A stretch of DNA of 64,000 nt from Burkholderia sp. USMB20 (lineage in GTDB: Bacteria; Pseudomonadota; Gammaproteobacteria; Burkholderiales; Burkholderiaceae), in assembly GCF_000949135.2 (NCBI RefSeq), contig NZ_JTAN02000017.1, positions 248,001-312,000 of the forward strand. The letters are read 5' to 3'. Of this stretch, positions 8,676 to 16,888 are shown one piece after another (position 1 is the stretch's first letter; each line of letters opens with the position of its first letter). Under the pieces are notes generated by a model, which saw nothing but the letters and a program-made list of their open reading frames with translations, was not told the DNA's origin and made no database searches. The position numbers were made by a program, and so were the translations under genes.

Positions 8676-9548
8676 ATGCAACTCGATATTTTTGACGACA
8701 GCCGTGATGTGATGCTGCGCAACGATGTCCTGTCAGCATTGCAACACCACAATGCCGCAGTCGCCCGCGACGCGCTGCAGATCCTCGCGCACGAATACCC
8801 TGACGACGTTGCGCTCGTGGCACTGGACACGCTCGTGACTGCCCTCGAAGCACGTTGCAGCAGACCCTTCGGGAGTCACGGCGCCGCACTGTACGAGCGC
8901 GAGACGCTCCTGACCCGCGTCCACCCCTCGGCGAGTGACCTGATGAGAGAGCGCGGCGCCATCGCATGGCTGGCGCCCTTGTGGAACGAACTCGCGCAAC
9001 GCGCCGCGGGTCTGTCGTTCCGTGCGGGTCAGCCCGATGCGCACGCCGCCTCGCTCTACCTGCAAGCGGGCAACTGGAAAGCCGCGGAATCCGCCGTCAT
9101 GCGCATCGAATCCTGGCGTCGCATTCCTGCGCCGCTGATGTGGATGGCCGAATGCCGGTACCGAATCGACTGTCTCGAAGCCGCCTGGCCGCTTCTGGCC
9201 GAACTCGCTTGGCTTGCGCCCACGCGTTTCGATACCCTGTTCTCGCGTCTCAAGGACAGTTCGCTGGATACCCTGCGCAGGGCATTCGACGCGTCGTTTG
9301 ACGGAAGCGGCGATGTCGTAGACCTGGCGTGGTTTCCCGCGTGGGCGCTAATTCAGAAAACCGGACTCGCTCCACTGCTGAAGCAGGCGCAACCCGGTCA
9401 TGACACCGAGCCTGAGCGTGCGGTAAGACTGGTGCTTCGGCTGCTCGCGCTCGAGCGCGAAGGCCGTCATCACGAGTTGATGGATAGCCGCCGCGACCTG
9501 CTTGAGCTCCACGATCCGCTCTATCGGCTCTACATGAAAACCCGTTGA
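8676..9548 (+). CDS. hypothetical protein, helical-repeat type (290 aa)
   Basis: A mostly alpha-helical soluble protein with Ala/Leu-rich repeated helices (for example AASLYLQAGNWKAAESAVMRIESW) that resemble TPR/SEL1-type scaffolds. No catalytic residues stand out. It lies 16 bases before the next hypothetical, which is also helical, and the two probably form one transcript and perhaps a complex. The family is not one I can name. Confidence 0.6.
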   Translation: MQLDIFDDSRDVMLRNDVLSALQHHNAAVARDALQILAHEYPDDVALVALDTLVTALEARCSRPFGSHGAALYERETLLTRVHPSASDLMRERGAIAWLAPLWNELAQRAAGLSFRAGQPDAHAASLYLQAGNWKAAESAVMRIESWRRIPAPLMWMAECRYRIDCLEAAWPLLAELAWLAPTRFDTLFSRLKDSSLDTLRRAFDASFDGSGDVVDLAWFPAWALIQKTGLAPLLKQAQPGHDTEPERAVRLVLRLLALEREGRHHELMDSRRDLLELHDPLYRLYMKTR

Positions 9549-9564
9549 ACGTTGAAAGCCCGCG

Positions 9565-10779
9565 ATGTCACATAAGAACCCACATCGATGGACCTTCGCC
9601 GCCCGTTTCCGGCGTAACGCCTTCGGCTGGAAATCCGCGTTGCCGATCCAGCGCCTGAAGGAAGCCGCTGCGGAGATCCGGCAAGCGGCGCGCAATGATG
9701 CCATCCTTGCCGCCGACGGCGCGGTGTTGCTGGTGGAGAGACTGTCTCCGGCACTGGAACAGGTCGACAGCTCGTCCGGTGCGATGGGCACCGCAGTCAA
9801 CCGGACCATCGATGCACTGGTGCCCGTGATTGCTGCCGCAAACGTGGATTTTCCGACCAGACAGGCGTGGCTGGAACGTCTCTTCGAAGCACTGCAGGAA
9901 GACCAGATACCGTATATCGAGCGCCTTGCCGACGCATGGGGTGAACTTTGTGCGACACGGGATATGGCAGCCGCATGGGCGGACAGGCTGCTGCCCATCA
10001 CGGCGCGTGTGATGGGCCCCGACGGCCAGGGTGGATATTTTGTCGGCACAACCGCGTGCCTGAGTGCGCTTTACGTCGCGCTGCGGTTCGACGAACTTCT
10101 TGCGCTCGTCGACTCCGCGCGCATGACATGGTGGGCGTACCGGCAATGGGGCGTGAAGGCTCTCGTGGCGCTCGGCCGGCCCGCAGACGCGCTACGTTAT
10201 GCCGAGCAGTCGCGTGATGCCCATACACCAGAAAGTGCTATCGCCCTCACCTGCGAGACGATCCTGCTCGCCAGCGGCATGACGGTCGAAGCCTACCAGC
10301 GGTATGCGATCGCTGCTAACCGCGCAGGGACGTACCTCGCGACCTTCCGTGCAATCGTGAAAAAGTATCCCGGACTGTCAAAGGCTACGATCCTGCAGGA
10401 CCTCATCGACAGCGAGCCGGGTTCGGAAGGCAAATGGTTCGCTGCCGCGAAGGACGCGGGACTCTTCGACCTCGCGATATCGCTCATCCAGATCAGCCCG
10501 ACCGATCCACGCACCCTGATACGGGCTGCACGTGAGTTTGCGCAGCGGCAGCCGGCGTTCGCGATGAGTTGCGGCTTGGCTGCGCTGCGCTGGATCGACG
10601 CCGGCGCCGGGTATGAGATCAAGGCGGCCGATGTGCTTGATGCCCACGCCGCGCTCACCGACGCGGCCCATGCGAACGGCACGTCCAGCGATACGCTCAA
10701 CGCGCGACTTAAGGAACAGTTCGCGCAGCACGCCACTTCCGCATTTGTCGGCAAGGTGCTCACGCCATATATCCGGTAG
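9565..10779 (+). CDS. hypothetical protein, helical-repeat type (404 aa)
   Basis: The sequence is helix after helix with TPR-like spacing in the middle (WAYRQWGVKALVALGRPADALRYAEQ, then TCETILLASGMTVEAYQRYAIAANRAGTYLATFRAIVKKYP). No signal peptide, membrane segment or catalytic motif is seen. The N-terminal WTFAARFRRNAFGWKS segment is basic and aromatic. It follows the 290-aa gene by 16 bases and ends 56 bases before the convergent HU gene. A protein-interaction scaffold is plausible; the role is unknown. Confidence 0.65.
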   Translation: MSHKNPHRWTFAARFRRNAFGWKSALPIQRLKEAAAEIRQAARNDAILAADGAVLLVERLSPALEQVDSSSGAMGTAVNRTIDALVPVIAAANVDFPTRQAWLERLFEALQEDQIPYIERLADAWGELCATRDMAAAWADRLLPITARVMGPDGQGGYFVGTTACLSALYVALRFDELLALVDSARMTWWAYRQWGVKALVALGRPADALRYAEQSRDAHTPESAIALTCETILLASGMTVEAYQRYAIAANRAGTYLATFRAIVKKYPGLSKATILQDLIDSEPGSEGKWFAAAKDAGLFDLAISLIQISPTDPRTLIRAAREFAQRQPAFAMSCGLAALRWIDAGAGYEIKAADVLDAHAALTDAAHANGTSSDTLNARLKEQFAQHATSAFVGKVLTPYIR

Positions 10780-10835
10780 CGACGCGCGGCGAAGCAACCG
10801 CCGTGTTTCAGGTAGCCCCTTATGGGACAGCGCGC

Positions 10836-11120
10836 CTACCGCTGGCCACCGTTGACCGCGTCCTTGAACGCCTTGCCTGCCGTGAACTTGACGGTCTTCG
10901 CCGCAGCGATGCTGATCTCCTCACCCGTCGCAGGATTGCGGCCGGTGCGCGCGGCACGCGTGCCCTGAGTGAACGAGCCAAAGCCAACCAGTTGCACCGT
11001 GTCGCCTTTCACAACCGCGTTCGTAATCGCACCGATCACGGCATCAATCGCCTCGCCGGTGATGGATTTGCTCGAACCGGTAGCCGATGCCACCGCATCA
11101 ATCAGTTCCTGTTTATTCAT
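10836..11120 (-). CDS. HU-family DNA-binding protein
   Basis: A 94-residue histone-like protein that bends and packages DNA as a dimer. The whole HU fold is visible: [11 protein letters not shown] at the start, the VGFGSF turn and the arm [10 protein letters not shown], ending KAFKDAV. The longer open frame to 11306 is rejected because the ATG at 11120 has GGAAGAGG seven bases upstream. Plasmids and ICEs often carry their own HU, which can aid replication initiation or silence new DNA. It stands alone, facing away from the SSB gene. Confidence 0.93.
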   Translation of the reverse strand: MNKQELIDAVASATGSSKSITGEAIDAVIGAITNAVVKGDTVQLVGFGSFTQGTRAARTGRNPATGEEISIAAAKTVKFTAGKAFKDAVNGGQR

Positions 11121-11707
11121 TAACCTCTTCCTCTTTCGGTAATCAAGACTGGCCGACAGCTTTCCTGTCGGGTACGTGGACGGCAGCCGTCGAAAGCCAG
11201 ACCAGTTACCGTATCGCGAAGCCGGTACGCGCGCAAGCCTTGCTGGGCACCGTCGACGCAGATACAGTCGGAAGATGCCGGTTGCCGCCGACAAGCCTTT
11301 GTGCACTCCGTGTCATTGGCACGACAAACGAGAAACATGCGGGACCAGGCGATAGGCGATCCCCTCGAAGCCCCCGCTCCGGTCCGCGCCCTTGTATCAC
11401 CCGCGCTGAGTGACTCCACGGGCATCGCAAACGTTCAGAAGAAAACTGATACGCCCTAGCAGGCCACCATGACGGCAACAAATTTCAGCAGTAACTCGCA
11501 TTGCGTAACCGGCGTCGAAGGAACTCTCACGCGAAACTCGAACGAGCCATCCACGAAAGCATGCAACGTAGGGGCCGCGGTGTGCGAGCGCCGCGCCTTC
11601 AAACACGAGGGCCCGTAACATGCGCTCTTCTTCGACGTCCGGCCTGGTGGGACAGGCGCCGTCACGTATTGTCGACTCGTCGGTTGGCGCGCGAGTACCG
11701 CTGCGAG
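11121..11707. other. non-coding stretch between HU and SSB genes
   Basis: About 590 bases. Several open frames exist on both strands, but all have Arg/Pro/Ser-rich shadow composition and no ribosome-binding site. I see no repeat or promoter good enough to report. Confidence 0.45.
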
Positions 11708-12286
11708 TCATTGGCCTTGCGCCCGCGCCGCCCGGCGCGAACGCCGGCTCGCGGCTTGCCCTGGGGATGCCGTGTCATCCACTGGGTCCTCAGCAGGGGA
11801 CTCTCCCTCCGAGGTCGACTCAGACGGATTCGATACGTCATTGGCCGAACCCTCCTGCTCGCCCCCGCCCTCGCTCCGTGATGGGCCGGCGGAAACTTCA
11901 CCTTCGCGCGACTGGCGCGGCCGATACACCACCTGTTCGATGCGCACGAGGTTCAGCGAAATGGACTCCGCGTCGATATGCGCGCCGGCGTCCGCCTCGT
12001 TGTCGCGATTGATCCAGGGGCTGACGTAGAAGTCGCCGCGCACGACGACACTTGCCCCGGTCCGGATATGCTGAAGCACTCGCTCGGTGAGGCGTTCGTT
12101 CCAGATGGTCACGTCGACCGGGAACGTCCGTCCGTCGCGCTGCTCCAGCGTGCCGTCCTCAAGCCGTCGGTAACTGGCGGACATCACGCGTAGTTCGACA
12201 ATGCGGCGCGTGACGCTGGCGGTGTTGACCTGTTTCATCGTCGGCGATGCCAGCACGTTACCAACGAGTTCTGCATAGATTCCCAT
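11708..12286 (-). CDS. ssb: single-stranded DNA-binding protein, ICE type
   Basis: A 192-residue OB-fold protein that coats single-stranded DNA during replication or conjugative transfer. The N-terminal 115 residues carry the SSB-like core (VTRRIVELRVMSASYRR, TIWNERLTERVLQHIRTGASVVVRGDF). The tail from about residue 125 is acidic and Ser/Glu/Gly-rich but ends in basic residues (RRSRRAARAQGQ), not the usual DDDIPF-type tip, so partner binding may differ from chromosomal SSB. In PFGI-1-type ICEs an SSB gene follows the DUF3158 gene, the order seen here. Confidence 0.8.
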   Translation of the reverse strand: MGIYAELVGNVLASPTMKQVNTASVTRRIVELRVMSASYRRLEDGTLEQRDGRTFPVDVTIWNERLTERVLQHIRTGASVVVRGDFYVSPWINRDNEADAGAHIDAESISLNLVRIEQVVYRPRQSREGEVSAGPSRSEGGGEQEGSANDVSNPSESTSEGESPAEDPVDDTASPGQAASRRSRRAARAQGQ

Positions 12287-12415
12287 TCCCGACTCCGTTC
12301 ATCAAGGATTGCCCCTGTCTATCGCACGCGCTGTCCACTCCTGCTTCTTTTATTCGGGTGCCCTGCGTCAGCCCGATGTCCGCCAATCACACGCGGACGA
12401 AACTCCGCACCTGTC

Positions 12416-12904
12416 TCACGCCTCATCGCTGCGCCGAATTTTCACCGTGCCGTGCTCCAGGTACATCGCGAGCTGACTCGCGGCATAGCGGAACACCGAT
12501 TCGAGCGCGTTGAGCTCCTTCGCACGTACTTGGCACTGCGTCAGATAGGTTCGTAGCGGCGCGGGAATACCATTGAAACAGCCCTTCGCGCGCGACCACG
12601 CAACAGAATGAGGCTTGCCGCGGACGAACCAGTCGAGGCGATGGCGCGTCGCGCCACTCGCCAGGGCGATCCGTACGCAGCGCATCGACACGTCGAGCCC
12701 AGCGCTCGCGCTCTCTTGCGCCAGCGTCTGCATTTCGGTCACCGTCTCCTCGAGCCAGTGCTCATATGAACGCAGCAACACGCGTATCCCGGCGTCGCCC
12801 GCGATCCGTGATACAGGTAACGCCATCGCGGGCCCAAGGCCGCCGCTTCCCTTACCCTTAAATGCCTTTGAACGTCGATCCAGATCCGAAGGTCGGTTGA
12901 TCAT
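12416..12904 (-). CDS. DUF3158-like ICE protein
   Basis: A 162-residue protein of unknown biochemical role. The open frame runs up to 13006, but the ATG at 12904 (MINRPSDLDRR) avoids overlap with the upstream gene and is the likely start. Helical segments with Arg-rich stretches (FVRGKPHSVAWSRAKG, RAKELNALESVFRYAASQLAMYLEHG) suggest nucleic-acid contact. Its place between the TIGR03761-like gene and ssb is the same as that of DUF3158 genes in PFGI-1-type elements; the family call rests largely on this order. Confidence 0.55.
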   Translation of the reverse strand: MINRPSDLDRRSKAFKGKGSGGLGPAMALPVSRIAGDAGIRVLLRSYEHWLEETVTEMQTLAQESASAGLDVSMRCVRIALASGATRHRLDWFVRGKPHSVAWSRAKGCFNGIPAPLRTYLTQCQVRAKELNALESVFRYAASQLAMYLEHGTVKIRRSDEA

Positions 12905-12920
12905 TGCCGCAGTCCTCGCA

Positions 12921-13982
12921 TCACTGCACCAACGTTTCTGATGCAGCTTCCGCGACCGCGTCGTCCCCGGACAGCGGCACACTGTCGAGCAGCCGCAGTT
13001 CCGCATCCGACAGGCGGCTCACGCGCCGCCGGCTGTGACGTGGCTCATGCGCGCCGGTAAAGACGTCCCGGGGCAAGACACCGAGCAGCGAGCGCGCCGC
13101 TTCAACACGTTCGCGTGCGGCAGCATCTGCATTCGGCAGGAAGTCGACGCGCGAAAGCGGCAGCAGTTCGGCGCGCGTGAGCACGCGCTGGCAGTGCACC
13201 GCGAAATGGAACACGGACAGGCACCGGTGCTTGGCCGAGCCGATGCGCCGGAAGCCTTCTGTCGACGACATCAGGTCGCGCAACACCGCCGAACGCACGA
13301 GTCGCACCAGATAGTCGAGCTCGACAAGCAGCATGACGATCATGTAACCGTATGGCGAGCCGAACTCGAGCGAGACGTGTGCAGGTTCGCGCGATTGCAG
13401 CACCGAATACTCGAGGCCTTTTTCGCGCGCGGCATGTAGCAACTGGCGCGCATGCTGCTGCTCGAGTTCGTTCGCGTGCCGAATGCCGCTTATGCGATCC
13501 GCAATCTCGATGAGCTTCCAGTCCGCGTACGGATTGTCGTTGCCCGACAGCGCCCACAGCGCGCGCAGGGACGCGGCCACGCGGCGACCGCCTGCCATCG
13601 GATGGCCCTGCTCGCCGGGTGCGATCGATCGACCAAGAAAGAGCCGCATCGCATCCCGAGTATGCAACCGCATGCGGTCCACGCCGTCGCTGCCGAGCTG
13701 GCCGATTCGGCTGATGGCCTGCGCCTCGTGCGGGCGTACCAGCGGATCGCTGCCTTGTCGCAATGCGTGCGCCTCGCGCATGTGATTCAGCGCCTCCTCG
13801 CGTTCGAGAAGCAACTGATAACGCCCGAACAGCGGATCAGCCGGATCAGGATCGCCCTCGACAATGAGGTGCGCGAGAATCACTCGCTCTGCGTCGAGGT
13901 CATAGCCATCGGCAAACGGCGACGACGAAGAGCGTGCGAAGGCGTCGGCAGATGGGTCAATAGCGCTGGACGATGGCTCCAT
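12921..13982 (-). CDS. TIGR03761-like integrating conjugative element protein (PFL_4669 type)
   Basis: A 353-residue protein found in ICE replication/maintenance modules; its molecular function is not established. The key stretches are NPYADWKLIEI, a long segment SLEFGSPYGYMIVMLLVELDYLVRLVRSAVL, and a later LLPLSRVDFL. These match my memory of the family's conserved core. The first 30 residues are a low-complexity Ser/Ala/Asp leader. Two GTTACCC palindromes lie 50-120 bases upstream, in the likely promoter region. It is followed after 16 bases by the DUF3158-like gene. Confidence 0.72.
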   Translation of the reverse strand: MEPSSSAIDPSADAFARSSSSPFADGYDLDAERVILAHLIVEGDPDPADPLFGRYQLLLEREEALNHMREAHALRQGSDPLVRPHEAQAISRIGQLGSDGVDRMRLHTRDAMRLFLGRSIAPGEQGHPMAGGRRVAASLRALWALSGNDNPYADWKLIEIADRISGIRHANELEQQHARQLLHAAREKGLEYSVLQSREPAHVSLEFGSPYGYMIVMLLVELDYLVRLVRSAVLRDLMSSTEGFRRIGSAKHRCLSVFHFAVHCQRVLTRAELLPLSRVDFLPNADAAARERVEAARSLLGVLPRDVFTGAHEPRHSRRRVSRLSDAELRLLDSVPLSGDDAVAEAASETLVQ

Positions 13983-14032
13983 GTCAGGCTCCTCAAAGAT
14001 AGACTTTCAGTGACAACTAACGGCGTGCTCGT

Positions 14033-14053
14033 CGTGTTACCCGGGGTAACACG
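14033..14053. promoter_or_regulatory. palindrome copy 1 (GTTACCC-G-GGGTAAC)
   Basis: A perfect inverted repeat with 10-base arms around a central G; the core GTTACCC-G-GGGTAAC is extended by CGT/ACG. It lies 50 bases upstream of the TIGR03761-like start, where an operator would act. It is one of three copies within 880 bases. Confidence 0.7.
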
Positions 14054-14085
14054 CGCGTAATGGGCGGCCGACTGGCCGGGTTGCC

Positions 14086-14100
14086 GTTACCCCGGGTAAC
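14086..14100. promoter_or_regulatory. palindrome copy 2 (GTTACCC-C-GGGTAAC)
   Basis: The same 7-base arms with a central C, 53 bases (five turns of B-DNA) from copy 1 when measured start to start. It is in the same intergenic region, between the Rep-like gene end and the TIGR03761-like gene. Confidence 0.7.
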
Positions 14101-14164
14101 AGCAATGCGCAATGGCAATCACGAGCTCGCATGCGGGTGTGCCCGACAAGCGTGACGGATTCGG

Positions 14165-15754
14165 TCACACATGGGTGGTCGCCTGACTGACCAACTCGCT
14201 CGACGATCGACGCGTCGGCTGATGTGCCATGCGTGCGTGGAGTGCATGGCGGATCGCCGCCAGATGCCGGCAGGCGGTCTCGCGCGTTGATACTGGCAAG
14301 TTGCTGGCGTCATGCGCGCTTGGCGAATCCGCGCTCGCGCCCTCGCGTTGCGTTGCCCGCTTCCGCGTCGCGCGTTCGAGATGCGCCCTGGTGGCGATAA
14401 AGTCTCCCGCGAGATAGCGGCGCACGAGACCTGCGATGTACGCGACGGTCAGTTGCACCGGCTGGTGGCGGTGACCTGCCGCCATCTCGTCCAGCAGCGT
14501 CTGCCGGTCCATAGCAGGGATCCGTGCAAGATGCAAGGCGATCAGTGCGCGGTCATTCTCGACCACCATCGCTGGCCAGACGAGAGCCCCGATGTCATCT
14601 GTGGCGAGCCGTTGCGAGAATGGACAATCGATCCCCACTACAACCGGATTCGGCTGCTCACCGGGCAAGATCGCTGGGCCGCCGGTCGTTGTAGTCCGGT
14701 ATGTAATCCTTCCGTATACGCGCGCGTCTGCAACGCACGTTTCCCGCCATCGGTAATGGATCAAACCCGCCGACCACAGGGGCGCCGCGGGCACATCGAG
14801 ACCCAGTCGGACACTTCCGGTTGGCGACTTTGGGCGTTCGGTCGTCGGTGCGATTACCTGCGGAGTATGAACTGCAATGCTGCCCGGATAGCTGTTACCC
14901 GGGGTAACAGCCGACGGTGTCGCTGCCGGGGCACGCTCGTCTTCTTCGCGCAGACTCTGCGCGAGCAGGCGCTTGCGCGTCGCGAGCCGCTCGCGCATAT
15001 CACCGCGCGACACAATGCGTTCAAGCTGGCGCTTCAGTTCGCCCGCGTTGAGCTGGGTGAACACGCGCCGCCCCGTGCACTGGCGCGTGAGCTCACGAAT
15101 CAGCCCCTGGCGCACGAGCCGCGCTCTCGCGTTCTCGAGCTGGCGCCGGTTCAGGCCGAGCGTGCGCTGCCATTCGCCGGCCGTGAGCGTGAACCAGGTA
15201 CATTGCCGGTCGGCCTCACGGCGCTGCAGCTGCACCATGCGTGAGAGCAGCAATGCCGCGTTCACGTTACCGACCAGGTCGACAAAAATGCGCCGGTACG
15301 CGACAGTCGGCCCAAGCAAGGCGTCGCCCGCGAACTGATCCACCCGCATCGCTTCGATGGACGATGGAAGCTGCGCGACCATTGGGCAAGTGAATTGAAC
15401 TGCATTCGAGATTGCTTCCACCTCCAGCCGGTAGTGCATACGCGCGGGTTGGCCACCGCGCCATTCCGTCAGCAGTTTCATGCTCCGCAGGCGTCGCCGC
15501 GCATTTTCCTGCTCCTCACGCGACAGCCCCGTCTCCAGCAGCCAGTGTTCGCGCGTTTTGTGGACCCACCCGCCGTTGGCGTCCACATCACGCCCGCGGC
15601 GTGTCCAGTACACGAGCTGCGATAGCAGGAGCGCCTGCTTCGGATGCCCTGTGATGCGGGCGAGCCGTGTTCCGAAAGCAATGGGCCGGTAGGGCCTCAG
15701 CATCGCCCACATCGCTTCGAACTCAGTGATATAGGGATGGCATCCAGGCATCAT
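14165..15754 (-). CDS. Rep-like protein with two winged-helix units
   Basis: A 529-residue protein with two similar N-terminal units. The first is ALLLSQLVYWTRRG...WVHKTREHWLLETGLSREEQENARRRLRSMKLL (about 40-95). The second is ALLLSRMVQLQRREADRQCTWFTLTAGEWQRTLGLNRRQLENARARLVRQGLI (about 160-215). Both look like the winged-helix domains of plasmid or phage replication initiators. A linker rich in Thr/Pro and a helical C-terminal region follow. It starts in a 4-nt ATGA overlap with the 163-aa gene. In PFGI-1-type ICEs this slot is held by STY4528-type replication proteins. A palindrome copy lies inside its coding sequence at 14891-14911. Confidence 0.65.
   Translation of the reverse strand: MMPGCHPYITEFEAMWAMLRPYRPIAFGTRLARITGHPKQALLLSQLVYWTRRGRDVDANGGWVHKTREHWLLETGLSREEQENARRRLRSMKLLTEWRGGQPARMHYRLEVEAISNAVQFTCPMVAQLPSSIEAMRVDQFAGDALLGPTVAYRRIFVDLVGNVNAALLLSRMVQLQRREADRQCTWFTLTAGEWQRTLGLNRRQLENARARLVRQGLIRELTRQCTGRRVFTQLNAGELKRQLERIVSRGDMRERLATRKRLLAQSLREEDERAPAATPSAVTPGNSYPGSIAVHTPQVIAPTTERPKSPTGSVRLGLDVPAAPLWSAGLIHYRWRETCVADARVYGRITYRTTTTGGPAILPGEQPNPVVVGIDCPFSQRLATDDIGALVWPAMVVENDRALIALHLARIPAMDRQTLLDEMAAGHRHQPVQLTVAYIAGLVRRYLAGDFIATRAHLERATRKRATQREGASADSPSAHDASNLPVSTRETACRHLAAIRHALHARMAHQPTRRSSSELVSQATTHV
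14891..14911. promoter_or_regulatory. palindrome copy 3, inside the Rep-like gene
   Basis: A perfect 10-base-arm inverted repeat (GCT-GTTACCC-G-GGGTAAC-AGC). It shares the 15-base core with copies 1 and 2, but its outer bases differ, so only the core is conserved. An intragenic copy argues for a structural site such as an iteron, partition site or roadblock operator as well as a simple operator. Confidence 0.65.
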
Positions 15755-16242
15755 GATTCAACCTCCTCCAGCCGTTCGAGCTGGTCCGGATGGCACGGAT
15801 GTACGGGCGGCCAGGCGATATGGGCCGTTCGTTCCTCCGCCTTGCGCTGAAGTTGCGCGACGACGGCCGGCCATAGGACGCGGAACTCGTCCGCCTGGAG
15901 CGTCTTTCGCCGTCTATGCGCGATCAGCCCTTTCGATCGGAGTACCCGCCGCGCGGCGCGCTGCTGCAGCTCAGTGAGCGCCAGTCTTCGTTCGAGCTCA
16001 TCGGGCGCGACCAGAAGCCAGGCATGCTGGCGCCCCGTATCGCTTTCAAGCGTCGACAGTTCGGTGAGCATTGCGGCCGCAGCGAGGTCGCCGCAGATCT
16101 CGACGAAGCAGCGGTCGATCGTGATCGGAACATCGAGCATCGAGAGAACCATTTCGGCCTCCGCAGGCGGCAGTCCGGGCGAATCCTCCCAGGTCTTGCC
16201 GGGAAGCAGATTGCCTTCCGGATCAAGTCGCATGTCGTACAT
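15751..16242 (-). CDS. winged-helix-like hypothetical protein (163 aa)
   Basis: The segment ELEDRLALTELQQRAARRVLRSKGLIAHRRR-type (residues about 90-115) looks like the recognition helix and wing of a small DNA-binding domain, similar to the units in the downstream Rep-like protein. It overlaps the upstream gene by 20 bases and the downstream gene by 4, so its translation is coupled to both. It may be a regulatory or loading partner of the Rep-like protein. The family is not recognised. Confidence 0.6.
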   Translation of the reverse strand: MYDMRLDPEGNLLPGKTWEDSPGLPPAEAEMVLSMLDVPITIDRCFVEICGDLAAAAMLTELSTLESDTGRQHAWLLVAPDELERRLALTELQQRAARRVLRSKGLIAHRRRKTLQADEFRVLWPAVVAQLQRKAEERTAHIAWPPVHPCHPDQLERLEEVES

Positions 16243-16888
16243 AGTGAGGCTCCTGATGGGAAGAAGTTGGGCGGTAGGCCCCGGTGTCCGCGTTCAGTGC
16301 GGCGAAAAGCGTGGCGAGCGACCATTGGCCATCACATCGCTCATGCAGCGCCAGATACCGTTCGCGCAAATCGACGATGTCGTTGAGCGTGCCCCACGCA
16401 TCGAACAGTGCATCCAATTCGGACAGCGAGAGTGCGCGCGGTTTCGTCGGCGCGGCGACATTCAGTTCCGACCGCATTTGCGTGATCGTTGCGCGCGTCG
16501 CCGTGCGGAAAAACGCGCGGATCATCGGGATGCTCGCCTGCCTTTCGACAAACGCGTGCAACAGATCGTGATCGCGCCACTGCCGTTCGATCAGTTCGCA
16601 GCGACGCTGCAACGCGCCGGCGTCCACGAAGACACGCAATGCACCGGCGCTGAGTAGATCGCGCGCGAGCGCTGGCGAGCGGGCATCGCCGAGCACACGC
16701 CGAACTCCGTCTGGCAATCGGTCTATCCGTGACGTCGTATCGATCGAACCTGTTTCACATGAAACTTCGCGATCCTCCATACCTGCAACGGCGCGCCGAT
16801 TTGTCGTGCAAGCGAAGGCAATGAGCTCGAGCAGCACGAAACGTTCGAGCGCCTCGCTTTCGAGACGCAGGAAGGCCCTGTCCATCAT
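16223..16888 (-). CDS. DUF2857-like ICE protein
   Basis: A 221-residue protein. The C-terminal half (LLHAFVERQASIPMIRAFFRTATRATITQMRSELNV, then LSLSELDALFDAW) resembles DUF2857, a family that follows parB in PFGI-1-type ICEs; the segment reads like a helix-turn-helix. The N-terminal 75 residues are less conserved-looking. It overlaps parB by 4 bases and the 163-aa gene by 20. A parS-like 16-mer lies inside it at 16751-16766. The exact role of DUF2857 proteins is not known. Confidence 0.68.
   Translation of the reverse strand: MMDRAFLRLESEALERFVLLELIAFACTTNRRAVAGMEDREVSCETGSIDTTSRIDRLPDGVRRVLGDARSPALARDLLSAGALRVFVDAGALQRRCELIERQWRDHDLLHAFVERQASIPMIRAFFRTATRATITQMRSELNVAAPTKPRALSLSELDALFDAWGTLNDIVDLRERYLALHERCDGQWSLATLFAALNADTGAYRPTSSHQEPHYVRHAT
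16751..16766. promoter_or_regulatory. parS-like 16-mer
   Basis: TGTTTCACATGAAACT matches the common bacterial parS consensus TGTTNCACGTGAAACA at all but two positions, and its inner 14 bases GTTTCACATGAAAC keep the dyad except at the centre. It lies within the gene just after parB. The window's ParB is of the ICE type, so recognition of this site by it is unproven; chance is possible. Confidence 0.35.

Noticed and set aside
14312-15244. 310-aa plus-strand frame opposite the Rep-like gene
   Set aside because: It is rich in Arg and Cys with no domain; the minus strand has overlapping start/stop signals and winged-helix units.
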